5,559 nt of DNA from Chloroflexota bacterium. Its GTDB lineage: Bacteria; Chloroflexota; Dehalococcoidia; SZUA-161. Positions within the stretch are counted from its first letter, which is position 1, and every line of letters starts with the position of its first letter. The translations under genes and the position numbers were made by a program. The notes beneath the pieces are model-generated. The model did not search any database. It worked only from the letters and a program-made list of their open reading frames with translations, and was not told where the DNA came from. The stretch is taken from positions 1 to 5,559 of the forward strand of contig DAOUTY010000128.1 in assembly GCA_030668425.1 (NCBI GenBank), given 5' to 3'. This document shows, in pieces, positions 5,386 to 5,559 of the stretch.

Positions 5386-5559
5386 TCAGTTGAGGAAATC
5401 CAGGACTTCCTTATTGAACCTGCTTCTCATCTCTACAAAGAATGCGTGTGCCCCGCCCTCAACCCTGACCAGCCTCGCGTTCGGTATCGTATTTGCCAGC
5501 ACTTCCGAGGAGATTAGAATCAAAGGCTCTCCCTGGCCCTCGACTTTATAGCGGACATC
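5386..5559 (-). pseudogene. Alpha/beta-hydrolase remnant with apparent internal deletion (runs off window)
   Basis: The minus-strand frame from the window edge to the TGA at 5386-5388 encodes 57 residues. The first 16, DVRYKVEGQGEPLILI, read like the first beta strands of an alpha/beta-hydrolase (usually followed by HG and the oxyanion loop). The next residues, SSEVLANTIPNARLVRVEG then GAHAFF and a C-terminal helix ending VLDFLN, read like the extreme C-terminus with the catalytic His (H38 here). The intervening roughly 200 residues, including the nucleophile Ser elbow and the acid Asp, are absent at the join near 5511. The frame is kept, so a short protein could still be made, but it could not be a working hydrolase. 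The upstream start lies outside the window. If the N-terminal reading is wrong, this is simply the 3' end of an intact hydrolase gene. Confidence 0.6.

Overview
The window looks like a mid-GC bacterial chromosome segment. It is probably from an uncultured anaerobic or subsurface lineage. A Dehalococcoidia-like Chloroflexota is my best guess, but there is no rRNA or marker gene to prove it. The guess rests on a DUF763 protein (a family mostly of archaea and thermophilic or anaerobic bacteria), small stand-alone flavin-reductase and PHP proteins, and palindromic intergenic repeats of a kind common in such genomes. There are no tRNA, rRNA, CRISPR, transposase or phage signals.

Layout: the left end (1-714, + strand) is the 3' part of a DUF4097 beta-solenoid protein. 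Everything else is on the minus strand and is transcribed from right to left. At the right edge (5386-5559) is the 3' end of an alpha/beta-hydrolase gene that appears to have lost its middle. A 294-nt gene-free stretch (5092-5385) follows, holding a perfect 28-bp palindrome, an 83-bp nested inverted repeat and a promoter. Next come a DUF763 protein (5091-3997), a 140-nt gap with a G/C-rich hairpin repeat, a HAD-superfamily hydrolase (3856-3176), a flavin-reductase-like FMN-binding protein (3098-2550), a crotonase-family enzyme (2395-1595) and a PHP-domain metallohydrolase (1530-772). The PHP gene converges on the DUF4097 gene across 57 nt with no clear terminator.

The minus-strand genes are co-directional but loosely spaced (gaps of 294, 140, 77, 154 and 64 nt). 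Two of them have promoter-like sequences of their own. This therefore looks like a run of housekeeping or accessory metabolic genes rather than one tight operon. Crotonase, flavin reductase and HAD phosphatase could all serve acyl-CoA or aromatic metabolism, but nothing in the sequence ties them to one pathway. I see no convincing new multi-gene system. The items most worth a second look are the internally deleted hydrolase, the apparently leaderless DUF763 gene, the two intergenic palindromes, and a crotonase lacking both classical hydratase glutamates.
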